Assembly (NCBI RefSeq): GCF_003148645.1
Contig: NZ_QGGP01000001.1
Span: 496,001 to 560,000, forward strand
Direction: 5' to 3'
DNA: 64,000 nucleotides
Source of the DNA: Xanthomarina spongicola
GTDB lineage: Bacteria; Bacteroidota; Bacteroidia; Flavobacteriales; Flavobacteriaceae
Part shown: positions 43,104 to 52,099 of the stretch, in pieces
Layout of the letters: each line of letters starts with the position of its first letter
Position numbering within the stretch: position 1 is the first letter of the stretch
Program-made: the position numbers and the translations under genes
Notes under the pieces: generated by a model
Database searches by the model: none
Told to the model about the DNA's origin: nothing
Seen by the model: only the letters and a program-made list of their open reading frames with translations

Positions 43104-44435
43104 TTACTTAGTAAAATAATCTTCATTTGAGGGTAAAATCCAATCGCTATGTTTAAAAATTTGCCAAGGAACAGAGGCTAAATCCACTTCAGGATTTATA
43201 AGCTGTTGGTAAGGTCTTCCATTAATGCTTATTTTACAATCTATATAAATAGAAACATCTTCTTCTCCTTTTTTAAGATACTCTTCTTTTAAATGTTGAG
43301 AAAATTGCCAAATTACGTCTGGTTTTGTTGAAGCTAAATGAATTTGTTTATTAGATAAATAATCATTCAGATTTATAGTTGTTGGTTTTTTTGTTTTATT
43401 ATTTACAACTTTATAGATAGCAAAACCTTGTTTGGAACGCAGCATCATTCTCCATGATAATCTGTGACCTTCTTCTGTCCAAAGCACATTGTCTTTTATA
43501 AAATGATGTCTTAAAGGAAGAGCTATTTGAATAATGAAATAAATAGAAAAAACGGTTATTAAAAGGTTTCTATATATAGGAATAAACACTTCATCTTTAT
43601 TATAAAATGGCTTCCTTTTTAAGAACATATTATGAATGGTTTTAGGCTCAAAAAAGAAAAGTGCAAAGGCTAAAGATAAATATGGGAAAATGCCAACCTG
43701 GAAAACAATTGAATTAAACAAATGAAAGAATATAGATGCGAAAAAAGCCCACCTTCTTGTTGGTTTAAAAAGTAATAATGGAATTATTAAACCATCGAAT
43801 AAAATACCACCATAAGCTAAGAAATAATGTATCCATTTTTCTTGTAACAACTCACCAACAAGTAAGTAATGTTGTTTGCCTTTCATTAATATTTCAATAA
43901 ACCTGGTATCTAACCAATCTGGATATAGCTTAGCTATTGCTCCATACGAATAGACAATAAACATTTGTAAAATAAAAACTAAACGACACCAATTAGGCAT
44001 TGATATTTGGTTGATGCTTGGATTATTTCTTACATCTAATGAATAATATTTATTAGCTGGTTGAAATACCATTATAGCACTTAATAAAATCAATAAATAA
44101 TAATGATTATTATAAGATGCTTTTTGCATAAAATAAGTTCCTGCCCACAAAATGGTAAACATAATGGTACTAAAACGATATTTATAGCCAAGCATGATGC
44201 ACAAGCCAAAAACACCCATTAATAGGTAATAAGCGTACATCCAGTTGCCAGGAAGTGGTTGTAACCATTCGAAACCTATAAAAGAAAAAGTAAATTCTGG
44301 ATCTATAAGGGTTCTTTTAATCCAACCTGTAAAAATAGCACCTACAGACTCTAAAAAACATAACAGACCAAAAATGATTCTAAATACAATTAAAGAACTA
44401 TTGTCAATATGTTTGAAAAGTAGTTTATTAAGCAT
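43104..44435 (-). CDS. HTTM-domain (vitamin K-dependent gamma-carboxylase-like) membrane protein
   Basis: 443 residues. The N-terminal 300 residues contain several transmembrane helices of the HTTM fold: SLIVFRIIFGLLCFLESV, LIDPEFTFSFIGFEWLQPLPG and YFMQKASYNNHYYLLILLSA are the conserved blocks. The C-terminal 130 residues are soluble and follow the carboxylase-like pattern (WRMMLRSKQGFAIYKV). Bacterial HTTM proteins are related to eukaryotic gamma-carboxylase but often lack its activity; whether this one modifies glutamates is unknown. The ATG overlaps the end of ribF by 8 bp. Confidence 0.85.
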   Translation of the reverse strand: MLNKLLFKHIDNSSLIVFRIIFGLLCFLESVGAIFTGWIKRTLIDPEFTFSFIGFEWLQPLPGNWMYAYYLLMGVFGLCIMLGYKYRFSTIMFTILWAGTYFMQKASYNNHYYLLILLSAIMVFQPANKYYSLDVRNNPSINQISMPNWCRLVFILQMFIVYSYGAIAKLYPDWLDTRFIEILMKGKQHYLLVGELLQEKWIHYFLAYGGILFDGLIIPLLLFKPTRRWAFFASIFFHLFNSIVFQVGIFPYLSLAFALFFFEPKTIHNMFLKRKPFYNKDEVFIPIYRNLLITVFSIYFIIQIALPLRHHFIKDNVLWTEEGHRLSWRMMLRSKQGFAIYKVVNNKTKKPTTINLNDYLSNKQIHLASTKPDVIWQFSQHLKEEYLKKGEEDVSIYIDCKISINGRPYQQLINPEVDLASVPWQIFKHSDWILPSNEDYFTK

Positions 44436-45363
44436 GATGCTTATTTATATAGTTTAAAGAGGTTGTTTTGTCTTTTTGTAATTGAATTTTAAGGTCTTCA
44501 ATTGAATCGAATTTTTGCTCATCTCTAATTCTATCTAAAAGTTCAATAGTTAAAGTTTTATTATAGATAGATTCATTAAAATTGAAAAAATGAACTTCTA
44601 TGGATTGTTGGTTGTTAGATTTTATAGTTGGGTTTGTGCCAATATTCATCATTCCATAAACAGTTTGATTTTTATAGATAGTTTTAACAATATAAGCACC
44701 TAGTTTTGGGATGAGTTTGTAAGTTTCCTTTATATTTAAATTAGCAGTAGGAAAGCCAATGGTGTTTCCTAAGCTTTTACCTTTAACAACTTTTCCAGTT
44801 AGCATAAAGTAATTTCCTAAATATTTATTTGCTGTTTTAACATCGCCTTCAACTAAAGCATTTCTAATTTTTGTGGAACTTACTGAAACCTCATTAATGT
44901 CTTGAGCTGAAATTTCTTCAACATCAAAATCATATTGTATACCAAAGGCTTTTAGATCTTCAATGTTTGCCGAACGATTTCTTCCAAAATGGTGGTCGTA
45001 ACCAATAATAATTTTTTTGGCATGAAGTTGTTTAACTAAAATTTCTGAAACAAATTCTTCTGCAGTTAAACGTGAAAAATCTTTTGTAAATTTCTTAATT
45101 ATTAATACATCTAAACCAAGTTGTTTTAAAATAAGACTACGTTCTTCAATGGTATTTATAAGTTTAATATTAGCATCGTTCTGCAAGACCATTCTTGGAT
45201 GAGGGAAAAAGGTAAGCACAACAGATTGTAAACCACTCTTTTTTGCAGTATTTACTAATCTTTCGATAATTTTTTTATGACCAATGTGGACACCATCAAA
45301 GGTGCCAATTGTAACCACTGTTTTCGAATTAAAATCTGCTGGTAAGGAATCGAAAATTTTCAA
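44428..45363 (-). CDS. ribF: Bifunctional riboflavin kinase/FAD synthetase
   Basis: 311 residues. N-terminal FAD synthetase: VVTIGTFDGVHIGHKKII (nucleotidyltransferase HxGH) and VLTFFPHPRMVL. C-terminal kinase: GKVVKGKSLGNTIGFPTANL and YGMMNIGTNPTI. It makes FMN and then FAD. The start codon is TTG at 45363; an in-frame stop lies just upstream and no ATG fits. A consensus -7 (TATTTTTG, 45380-45387) lies immediately after the terminator of the upstream metalloprotease gene, so the leader is about 12 nt. Confidence 0.94.
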   Translation of the reverse strand: MKIFDSLPADFNSKTVVTIGTFDGVHIGHKKIIERLVNTAKKSGLQSVVLTFFPHPRMVLQNDANIKLINTIEERSLILKQLGLDVLIIKKFTKDFSRLTAEEFVSEILVKQLHAKKIIIGYDHHFGRNRSANIEDLKAFGIQYDFDVEEISAQDINEVSVSSTKIRNALVEGDVKTANKYLGNYFMLTGKVVKGKSLGNTIGFPTANLNIKETYKLIPKLGAYIVKTIYKNQTVYGMMNIGTNPTIKSNNQQSIEVHFFNFNESIYNKTLTIELLDRIRDEQKFDSIEDLKIQLQKDKTTSLNYINKHHA

Positions 45364-45379
45364 ACGTTTATTATTTCTT

Positions 45380-45387
45380 CAAAAATA
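45380..45387 (-). promoter_or_regulatory. -7 promoter element of ribF, abutting a terminator
   Basis: TATTTTTG on the reverse strand. A candidate -33 TTG lies inside the terminator stem, 22 bp upstream. Promoter and terminator thus share DNA. Confidence 0.5.
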
Positions 45388-45421
45388 AAAAAAGAGGATT
45401 GATAAACATCAATCCTCTTTT
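45388..45421 (-). terminator. Terminator of the first M43 metalloprotease gene
   Basis: 14 bp stem AAAAGAGGATTGAT (45390-45403), loop AAAC, ATCAATCCTCTTTT (45408-45421), T run on the reverse strand. Nearly identical to the one at 48476-48507. Confidence 0.9.
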
Positions 45422-45442
45422 AAGTTTATTTAGTATTAAAAT

Positions 45443-48292
45443 TTATTTCTTAATGAAAGGTAAAGAAATTTGATTAGATTCTTTAGCTATTTTAATAAAA
45501 TACATACCATTACTTAAAGTTGAAGTATTAACCGTTAAGTCTGATTCGTTACTAATTTCTTTATTTAGTACTACCTGACCTAACATGTTATAAATAACAT
45601 AGCTATCTGGTAACTCATTTGCATTAGCTAAGGAGATGTTAAGTACACCAGAAGTTGGATTTGGAAACATACTGAACCCTTCAAGTATATTTTCTTCAAC
45701 GCTTAAATATGCATTAAGTGGTCCAAAATAGAAATCTCCATCTGCACCTGTAAAACTTCCTTCAAGAGTAACATCGGTTGCGCCATAACTTCCAATAGTT
45801 GCAGGAACAATATCTTCAACATTACCATTTACTTCTCTTATTATGTATAAATCTGCCCTTACTTGACCAGTAGCAGATTCCCAACCAGTAATTTCAGCAT
45901 TTGTAAAATAGAAAGTAGCCATAACATCACCAGCTGTATTTCCAGAATCAGTGCCAATTGTAAATGCTTTATCCATTACAAATTCGCCAGAATCTGGATT
46001 TTCATACATTTGTGCTCCAGTACCAGCACGCATAACAGAGATGTCAGCACAACCATAATCAAAACTATCATTGTTTTGTACTTCAGCCATAATATTCGCG
46101 GAAGTACTATCATAAGCATAAGCTGAACCAGATCCATTTAAATCCATCTGAGCAGAAGTGCCAGTATTTACAGTTGTTTGAACAGAATTTTGAATAAAAG
46201 TTGTTACGCTAATATCATCTAACATAAAGATATAGCTATCTGCTGATACTTCATGAATAGCAATATAGATGTCCATACCATCGAAAGCAGATAAATCAAA
46301 TACATATTCTGTCCAAGCCGTAGGAGCCGATTGATAAGGTGATTGTGGTGCCGGTGAACTTGGTTGTATGGTTGCAAAATTTGATAAATCTGTATCTGAT
46401 GTAGATACTTTAACATTAAAGCGTTCTAACCCCCAAGTAGGATCTTGTGTTTTGGCCCAGAAACGTAATTCACTGTTAACTCCAGTAAGACTTATTTGAG
46501 GTGTAATTATATGATCATCATTTTGAGCAGTTCCATTAGGTGTATCTGTTGCTGCAAAACAATAATAGCCTTGGTTGCCACTATGTGGATTCCATGATGC
46601 TGGTAAAGTACCACCAGTAACTTGAGAAGGATCAAAAACAATAAATGTTCCTGTGTAATATTGGTTAGTCCATTCATATGGATCACCTTCACCGTAAGTA
46701 GCATTACCATCACCATCATCCATTGTCCATCCACCAATTGGGCTAATATCGAAAGTATTATAACTTTCAAAATCATCACTAAACAATGTAACTACAGAAC
46801 CAAGATTTGGACTGTTATCATCATTCAAAATAGTATAAGTTAACGTTTCAGAACCATTTGTTGCTAATTCAGCATCTCCACCATTGGCATTTAAAGTCAT
46901 GTCAACAATAATTGTTTCGTCAGCTTCAACAAATCCATCTTCAAATATTCTAAGCATTAGGTCTTGACTCGAATTGTCTCCAGATGCAAAAGTTACAGAT
47001 GGAGTTAAAATTTCAAAATCTGTCATATTTGTTGCTGAACCACTTACTGAAAAAGTGACTGTTGCATTAGCTGATGCTCCTATAGCAATATTAACAGGTA
47101 TATTAACATCTCGAGCGATACAACTTGTGCCTTCTAATTCGTTCACTATTGGTGTGCCAAAAGCAATTGTAGGAGTAGAGTTTCCAGTGTTTGAGTTTGG
47201 TAAGTTTGATATACCAGTAGCATTTTCAAGAACTGTTATCATTCTACTAACTTGATCGTTAGTAAATATATTCATACAAGCATCATTTGTGTAATCCATG
47301 TAGTTTTCAACCATATCGTTTCCTAAACCATCACTAGGACAACGGTCAATAGTAGGGCAACCTCCATTAGAAGTTGTAGAATCAGGAGTGTCTGCACAAT
47401 AATCATCGTTTGTACAAGCAGATGTATCTCCCCAAATATGCCTTAATCCTATCCAGTGACCAACTTCATGTGTTAAAGTACGACCTAAGTTATAAGGAGC
47501 AGCTGTTCCTGGATTTGCTACAGAACCTACACTTCCAGCAAGTACAACTACACCATCTGTTTGAGCTGAACCTCCACTTGTAGGTAAACCTGGTAATGTT
47601 GAATTTGATGGGAATTGCGCATATCCTAATAACCCACCACCAAGATTTGCTGTCCAAATATTTGCATATAAAGAGCGATCCCATATAGTTGCAGGTTTAA
47701 TCGTATTGTCTAGTGCTGTTGTAGAAATTGTTCCTGGATAGCCATAAACTCTATCGATTCCTGGCTCTGCTAAAGTGTTTCCACTTGGATCAATTACTGC
47801 CGGAATAAAATTAATTTCAGCATCGGCAGCTGCAGCATGTGTGCTTCCTGCTAAATTTCTAAAATCTATATTTAATTGGTCTATCTGCGCTTGTATTTGT
47901 GATGCAGATAAATCGTTAGCATCTCCAGCAGAGCCAGTAAGCACATGAAATATTATTGGAATATTAACTACTGCACGCCTAAAGGTTCCGTTTGCCTTTT
48001 CTTCAGCTATTCGTTGATTACGAGCTTCGATTAAAGGTGCTAACCAATTTTCAAATTCTTCTTTAGATTGAATTGAAGGGTCGTTTTGTCTACGTAAGGC
48101 TTCCATTTCTACAGTTGCACATCTTACATAACCTGTTTCTTCAAAATGTCTTTGATTTTCTTCTGTTAATTGTAAAGGTTCATTAGATAAAATACTTGTA
48201 GCTAAACTTGTTTTTTGTTGCGCTTGCAAACTAAAAACCATTAAAAGCATAAATAAACCTAATAAAACTTTTTTAAAGTCGTTCTGTTTCAT
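45443..48292 (-). CDS. Secreted M43 (pappalysin-type) metalloprotease with T9SS sorting domain, copy 1
   Basis: 949 residues. Signal peptide (to about 25), propeptide with RCATVEMEALRRQ (C58, possible cysteine switch), then the catalytic domain: HEVGHWIGLRH at 275-285 with zinc ligands H275, H279, H285 and catalytic E276, and the Met-turn NYMDYT (M332). Cysteine-rich DTP loops follow the family. After it come a Calx-beta-like domain (about 375-500), a cleaved-adhesin/MAM-like jelly roll (DDFESYNTF), and a type IX secretion C-terminal domain (SMFPNPTSGVLNIS ... GMYFIKIAKES). Likely an extracellular protease. The paralogue at 48529 is immediately upstream. Confidence 0.92.
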   Translation of the reverse strand: MKQNDFKKVLLGLFMLLMVFSLQAQQKTSLATSILSNEPLQLTEENQRHFEETGYVRCATVEMEALRRQNDPSIQSKEEFENWLAPLIEARNQRIAEEKANGTFRRAVVNIPIIFHVLTGSAGDANDLSASQIQAQIDQLNIDFRNLAGSTHAAAADAEINFIPAVIDPSGNTLAEPGIDRVYGYPGTISTTALDNTIKPATIWDRSLYANIWTANLGGGLLGYAQFPSNSTLPGLPTSGGSAQTDGVVVLAGSVGSVANPGTAAPYNLGRTLTHEVGHWIGLRHIWGDTSACTNDDYCADTPDSTTSNGGCPTIDRCPSDGLGNDMVENYMDYTNDACMNIFTNDQVSRMITVLENATGISNLPNSNTGNSTPTIAFGTPIVNELEGTSCIARDVNIPVNIAIGASANATVTFSVSGSATNMTDFEILTPSVTFASGDNSSQDLMLRIFEDGFVEADETIIVDMTLNANGGDAELATNGSETLTYTILNDDNSPNLGSVVTLFSDDFESYNTFDISPIGGWTMDDGDGNATYGEGDPYEWTNQYYTGTFIVFDPSQVTGGTLPASWNPHSGNQGYYCFAATDTPNGTAQNDDHIITPQISLTGVNSELRFWAKTQDPTWGLERFNVKVSTSDTDLSNFATIQPSSPAPQSPYQSAPTAWTEYVFDLSAFDGMDIYIAIHEVSADSYIFMLDDISVTTFIQNSVQTTVNTGTSAQMDLNGSGSAYAYDSTSANIMAEVQNNDSFDYGCADISVMRAGTGAQMYENPDSGEFVMDKAFTIGTDSGNTAGDVMATFYFTNAEITGWESATGQVRADLYIIREVNGNVEDIVPATIGSYGATDVTLEGSFTGADGDFYFGPLNAYLSVEENILEGFSMFPNPTSGVLNISLANANELPDSYVIYNMLGQVVLNKEISNESDLTVNTSTLSNGMYFIKIAKESNQISLPFIKK

Positions 48293-48475
48293 AATTCACT
48301 AATTAATAAGTTGATTTTAAGTGTGTTTAATATGTAAATTTAAATAAAATTAACAAGAAAATATTATATAAAAAGCTCTAATTGAGTATTAATGAAGTTT
48401 TTTTAACATAAAACGTATTAATAGAATGTTTTTAAAAGTTGAAGTATTTGATCAATTTTAAAAATTTTTGACAAA

Positions 48476-48507
48476 AAAAGAGGATTGATAAGCATCAATC
48501 CTCTTTT
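48476..48507 (-). terminator. Terminator of the second M43 metalloprotease gene
   Basis: 14 bp stem AAAAGAGGATTGAT/ATCAATCCTCTTTT with loop AAGC. It differs from the copy after the other metalloprotease only in one loop base, so the duplication included the terminator. Confidence 0.9.
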
Positions 48508-48528
48508 AAGTTTATTTGGTAATAAGGG

Positions 48529-50538
48529 TTATTTCTTAATAAACGGTAAAGAAACTTGATTAGATTCTTTAGCTATTTTAATAAAATACATTCCGTTGCT
48601 TAGGTTAGATGTGTTTATTGATAAATCAGATTCATTCGAGATTTTATTACTCATGATTTCTTGACCTAACATATTGTAAATAGCATACGCATCTGGTAAA
48701 TTAGTATTTGTTGACTTTATATTAAGAACTTGAGATGTTGGATTTGGGTAAATACTTAAAGAAGTACTTAATTCAAATTCAGACGTACTTAAAGAAGCTG
48801 TAGAAATTGTTGTAGCCTCTTCTGCAGCAAATTCGGCACCTGTAAAAATTATTGTCCCTGTATTATCTGACAGTTCATAAGATCCGGTTCCATAATCACA
48901 GCAAATACCATCTCCATAAGAATCATAAATTGTAAATGTGTAACATTCATTATCCTCAATAGTGAATGATTCGTTGTAAGTTGTATTACTAGAAAGAGAA
49001 CCGCTACCATATAAAACCGTACCACTAGAATTTGTAAATTCCCAAGTTGTTTCACTTCCGTAGTCATCGGTTACTAATTCTAATTCAATGCTCGTTGAAC
49101 CCATAAAAGAAGTTCCAAAATCAAAATTTTCAGAATCAACATCATTTACAACATTCATATCTGTTCCTCCATTAGGACTTGTAATATTAACATTGAAAGT
49201 ATGTGATCCTGAAGTTGATGAAGTTGTAGGAAGATTAATTACTTCAGAGTCTCCAGTATTAGCTAGATTTCCTGACCAAAAATAATCTGTTGGAGTGTTT
49301 CCATCAATATCATAGCTTATTGTAATAGAGGTTATAGGATTATTTCCTGTATTAATTAATTCAATTTCAGGTGTAATTGTGTACTCACAATCAACTAGAT
49401 TTAAATTGTTTATTTTTATTCGACCATCTAAATCGTAAACCGTAACAGGATTACCTGTTGGTGAGCTTGGAAGACTTGAAAGACCAGTGGCATTTTCTAG
49501 TGCAGTAACCATTCTGCCAACCTGATCGTTAGTGAAAATATCCATACAAGCATCATCTGTATAATCCATATAGTTTTCAACCATATCTACATCACCACCA
49601 GCACAAGAATCTACACTTGGACATCCAAAGTTTGCACCACCAGCATTAGGTGTATCTGCACAATAATCATCCACAGTACAACCACCATCTCCCCAAATAT
49701 GTCTTAAACCTATCCAGTGACCAATTTCATGAGTTAACGTACGACCTAAGTTATATGGAGCAGCTGTTCCTGGATTTGCAACAGAACCAACAGTTCCAGC
49801 AAGTACTACTACACCATCTGTTTGTGCAGAACCACCACTTCCTGGCATACCTGGTAATGTTGAATTTGAAGGAAATTGTGCATAACCTAATAAACCACCA
49901 CCTAAATTAGCTGTCCAAACGTTAGCATATAAAGAACGATCCCAAATAGTTGCAGGTTTAACGGTTCCATCCATAGATGATTGTGATTGTGTGCCAGTAT
50001 ATCCATAAACTCTATTAATTCCTGGCTCGGTTAAAGCAATTCCATTTGGATCTACTGTTGCTGGAATAAAGTTTATTTCAGAATCTGCAGCTGCAGCATG
50101 TGTACTACCTGCTAAATTTCTAAAATCAATATTTAATTGGTCTATTTGTGCTTGTATTTGCGCTTCCGATAAATCGTAAGCATCACCTGCAGAACCAGTA
50201 ATAACATGAAATATAATTGGAATATTATATTCTATACGTCTAAAAGTTCCGTTAGCTTTTTCTTCAGCAATTCGTTGTTTACGTGCCTCAATTAAAGGCG
50301 CCAACCAATTTTCAAATTCTTCTTCAGATTGGATTGAAGGATCGTTTTGTCTACGTAAAGCTTCCACTTCTACAGTAGCACATCTTATAAATCCTGTTTC
50401 TTCTAAGTGTCTTTGATTTTCTTCAGTTAGTTCTAGATTGATCTGTTTTTTTGGTGCCTTTTGTTTTTCTTGTGCTAATAAGAAAACTGGCATGCAAAAA
50501 AAGGTTAAAATCATAAATTTTAAAGTAATTTTTTTCAT
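48529..50538 (-). CDS. Secreted M43 (pappalysin-type) metalloprotease with T9SS sorting domain, copy 2
   Basis: 669 residues, very similar to the 949-residue neighbour in the signal, propeptide (RCATVEVEALRRQ), catalytic domain (HEIGHWIGLRH, 270-280) and the last 80 residues. The middle differs: instead of Calx-beta and adhesin domains it has a CARDB-like region (NLVDCEYTITPEIELINTG...) and a repeat with WEFTNSSGTVLYGSG and DSYGDGICCDYGTGSY. The T9SS domain begins SIYPNPTSQVLNIKS. The shared ends with a different centre imply duplication followed by domain replacement. The two proteases may cleave different targets through different accessory domains. Confidence 0.92.
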   Translation of the reverse strand: MKKITLKFMILTFFCMPVFLLAQEKQKAPKKQINLELTEENQRHLEETGFIRCATVEVEALRRQNDPSIQSEEEFENWLAPLIEARKQRIAEEKANGTFRRIEYNIPIIFHVITGSAGDAYDLSEAQIQAQIDQLNIDFRNLAGSTHAAAADSEINFIPATVDPNGIALTEPGINRVYGYTGTQSQSSMDGTVKPATIWDRSLYANVWTANLGGGLLGYAQFPSNSTLPGMPGSGGSAQTDGVVVLAGTVGSVANPGTAAPYNLGRTLTHEIGHWIGLRHIWGDGGCTVDDYCADTPNAGGANFGCPSVDSCAGGDVDMVENYMDYTDDACMDIFTNDQVGRMVTALENATGLSSLPSSPTGNPVTVYDLDGRIKINNLNLVDCEYTITPEIELINTGNNPITSITISYDIDGNTPTDYFWSGNLANTGDSEVINLPTTSSTSGSHTFNVNITSPNGGTDMNVVNDVDSENFDFGTSFMGSTSIELELVTDDYGSETTWEFTNSSGTVLYGSGSLSSNTTYNESFTIEDNECYTFTIYDSYGDGICCDYGTGSYELSDNTGTIIFTGAEFAAEEATTISTASLSTSEFELSTSLSIYPNPTSQVLNIKSTNTNLPDAYAIYNMLGQEIMSNKISNESDLSINTSNLSNGMYFIKIAKESNQVSLPFIKK

Positions 50539-50680
50539 AATGTGTATTAATTAATAGTTTTGAGAGTAATAAGGGACTAAAATATAAATAAATATCAGAA
50601 TAATGTTAGATACAAAGTGCAAATTTTGAATTTGTAATAATAATTTAACATAATATGTATTAGTAATAAATTTTAAAAAT

Positions 50681-50714
50681 AAAAAAGGGAAGCTAATTTA
50701 GCTTCCCTTTTTTA
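50681..50714 (-). terminator. Terminator of pth
   Basis: GGGAAGCT-AATTT-AGCTTCCC (50687-50707) flanked by A6 before and T6 after. It overlaps the end of pth and ends leftward transcripts. Confidence 0.85.
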
Positions 50715-51347
50715 TTTTCCATTAAAGGCATTCATGGTATTATTAATGCCTGCTGTACCAAAAGATTTAATTAATTCTATTGATTTATCAAGTCGTTCAG
50801 GGAGTTTTTTATTTTCCTCTTCATCCCATTCTCCTAAAACATAATCTACTTGAGATCCTTTATTAAATTCATTACTAATTCCAAATCTAAACCTATTATA
50901 ATTAGTAGTATTTAATTTGTCTTGAATATCTTTTAATCCGTTATGTCCACCATCACTACCTTTGGTTTTAAGTCTAAAAGTCCCAAAAGTTAAATTTAAA
51001 TCATCAGTAATTATTAGAAGATTTTCTAAAGGTATTTTTTCTTTTGTAAGCCAATAAAGAACTGCTTTACCACTTAAATTCATATAGGTACTTGGCTTTA
51101 ATAAAATAAAGGTTCTTCCTTTAAATTTGTATGTAGTTAGGTCTCCTAATTTTTGTGTAACAAAAGACAGGTCTTCTTTTTTTGCTAAATGATCTAATAT
51201 TTTAAAACCAATATTGTGTCTGGTGTTTGCATATTTTTCGCCAATATTACCAAGACCAACAATTAAAAATTTTTTCATTGTGTTTGTTTCTTCACTATAA
51301 ATAGGAGTATCCTGTTTACTAAAAAGATTTTTTAAGAAGTTACACAT
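50712..51347 (-). CDS. pth: Peptidyl-tRNA hydrolase
   Basis: 211 residues on the longest frame. Releases peptides from peptidyl-tRNA. The core starts at MKKFLIVGLGNIGEKYANTRHNIGF (an internal ATG at 51278), with catalytic His in TRHNIG and the motifs KPSTYMNLSGKAV and TDDLNLTFGTFRLKTKGSDGGHNGLK. The preceding 23 residues (MCNFLKNLFSKQDTP...) are not part of the usual fold. The start is uncertain: with the ATG at 51347 the leader after the -7-like TATTTTTA (51362-51369) would be very short, with 51278 it is about 80 nt. The terminator of rplY stands just upstream. Confidence 0.9.
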   Translation of the reverse strand: MCNFLKNLFSKQDTPIYSEETNTMKKFLIVGLGNIGEKYANTRHNIGFKILDHLAKKEDLSFVTQKLGDLTTYKFKGRTFILLKPSTYMNLSGKAVLYWLTKEKIPLENLLIITDDLNLTFGTFRLKTKGSDGGHNGLKDIQDKLNTTNYNRFRFGISNEFNKGSQVDYVLGEWDEEENKKLPERLDKSIELIKSFGTAGINNTMNAFNGK

Positions 51348-51370
51348 TTTATTTATTTGTGTAAAAATAA

Positions 51371-51402
51371 AAAAAGCATTCTGAATTATTCAGAATGCTT
51401 TA
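51371..51402 (-). terminator. Terminator of rplY
   Basis: AAGCATTCTGAA/TTCAGAATGCTT hairpin (51374-51400) with a T run on the reverse strand, between rplY and pth. Confidence 0.85.
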
Positions 51403-51423
51403 GTATAAGTTAAACTGTTAGGT

Positions 51424-52074
51424 TTATTCTTGAGTTTCTGCAGCTACTTCTGGAGTTTCTCCTCCTTCAGTAGTTCCTTCTGCTCCTTCTGTTTCTTCAT
51501 CATCATCTTCAGCAGCAACAACCATTGCAGCTCTAGCACGTTTAATTTGACAAACAACTGTATTGTCTGGATGCATTATGTTGAAAGCTTCGTTTTCTAA
51601 AGCAGTAACATATAATTTGTTTCCAATTTTTAAAGGTGTAATATCTACCTCTATAAAATCTGGTAAGTTTTTTGGTAAAGCTTTGATACGTAATTTACGT
51701 GCGTTTTTACGTAATACACCACCAGCTTTAACACCTTTAGAATTTCCAATAAAATGTACTGGAATTTCCATCATAATTGGTTTGTCTTCATATAACTGAT
51801 AGAAATCTATATGTAAAATTTTATCTGTTACAGGATGAAACTGAATATCTTGCATAATAGCATTATAAGTTTCACCATTATCTAAAGCAATTGCAACTGT
51901 ATGCGCATTAGCCGTATATACAAGTTTTGAGAAGGCTAATTCTTCAGCTGTAAAATGAACTGGTTTGTCTCCTCCGTATAATACGCAAGGAACCTGACCA
52001 GCATTACGTAAGGCTTTTGTTGCTTTTTTGCCCACGCTTTCTCTTTGAGATCCGTTGATTGTAATTGATTTCAT
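51424..52074 (-). CDS. rplY: 50S ribosomal protein bL25, long (CTC) form
   Basis: 216 residues. The N-terminal L25 domain binds 5S rRNA ([32 protein letters not shown]), and a C-terminal TL5/CTC domain follows ([33 protein letters not shown]). The last 30 residues are acidic and low-complexity ([17 protein letters not shown]), common in flavobacterial L25. It lies 25 bp after prs and before pth, the conserved prs-rplY-pth order of bacteria. Confidence 0.95.
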   Translation of the reverse strand: MKSITINGSQRESVGKKATKALRNAGQVPCVLYGGDKPVHFTAEELAFSKLVYTANAHTVAIALDNGETYNAIMQDIQFHPVTDKILHIDFYQLYEDKPIMMEIPVHFIGNSKGVKAGGVLRKNARKLRIKALPKNLPDFIEVDITPLKIGNKLYVTALENEAFNIMHPDNTVVCQIKRARAAMVVAAEDDDEETEGAEGTTEGGETPEVAAETQE

Positions 52075-52099
52075 TGTTTGTGTTTATATTAATTATTAA

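Noticed and set aside
46219-47684. Several frames of 60-93 residues inside the first M43 protease, on both strands
   Set aside because: Overlap conserved protease and domain sequence in other frames; skewed composition, no start signals.
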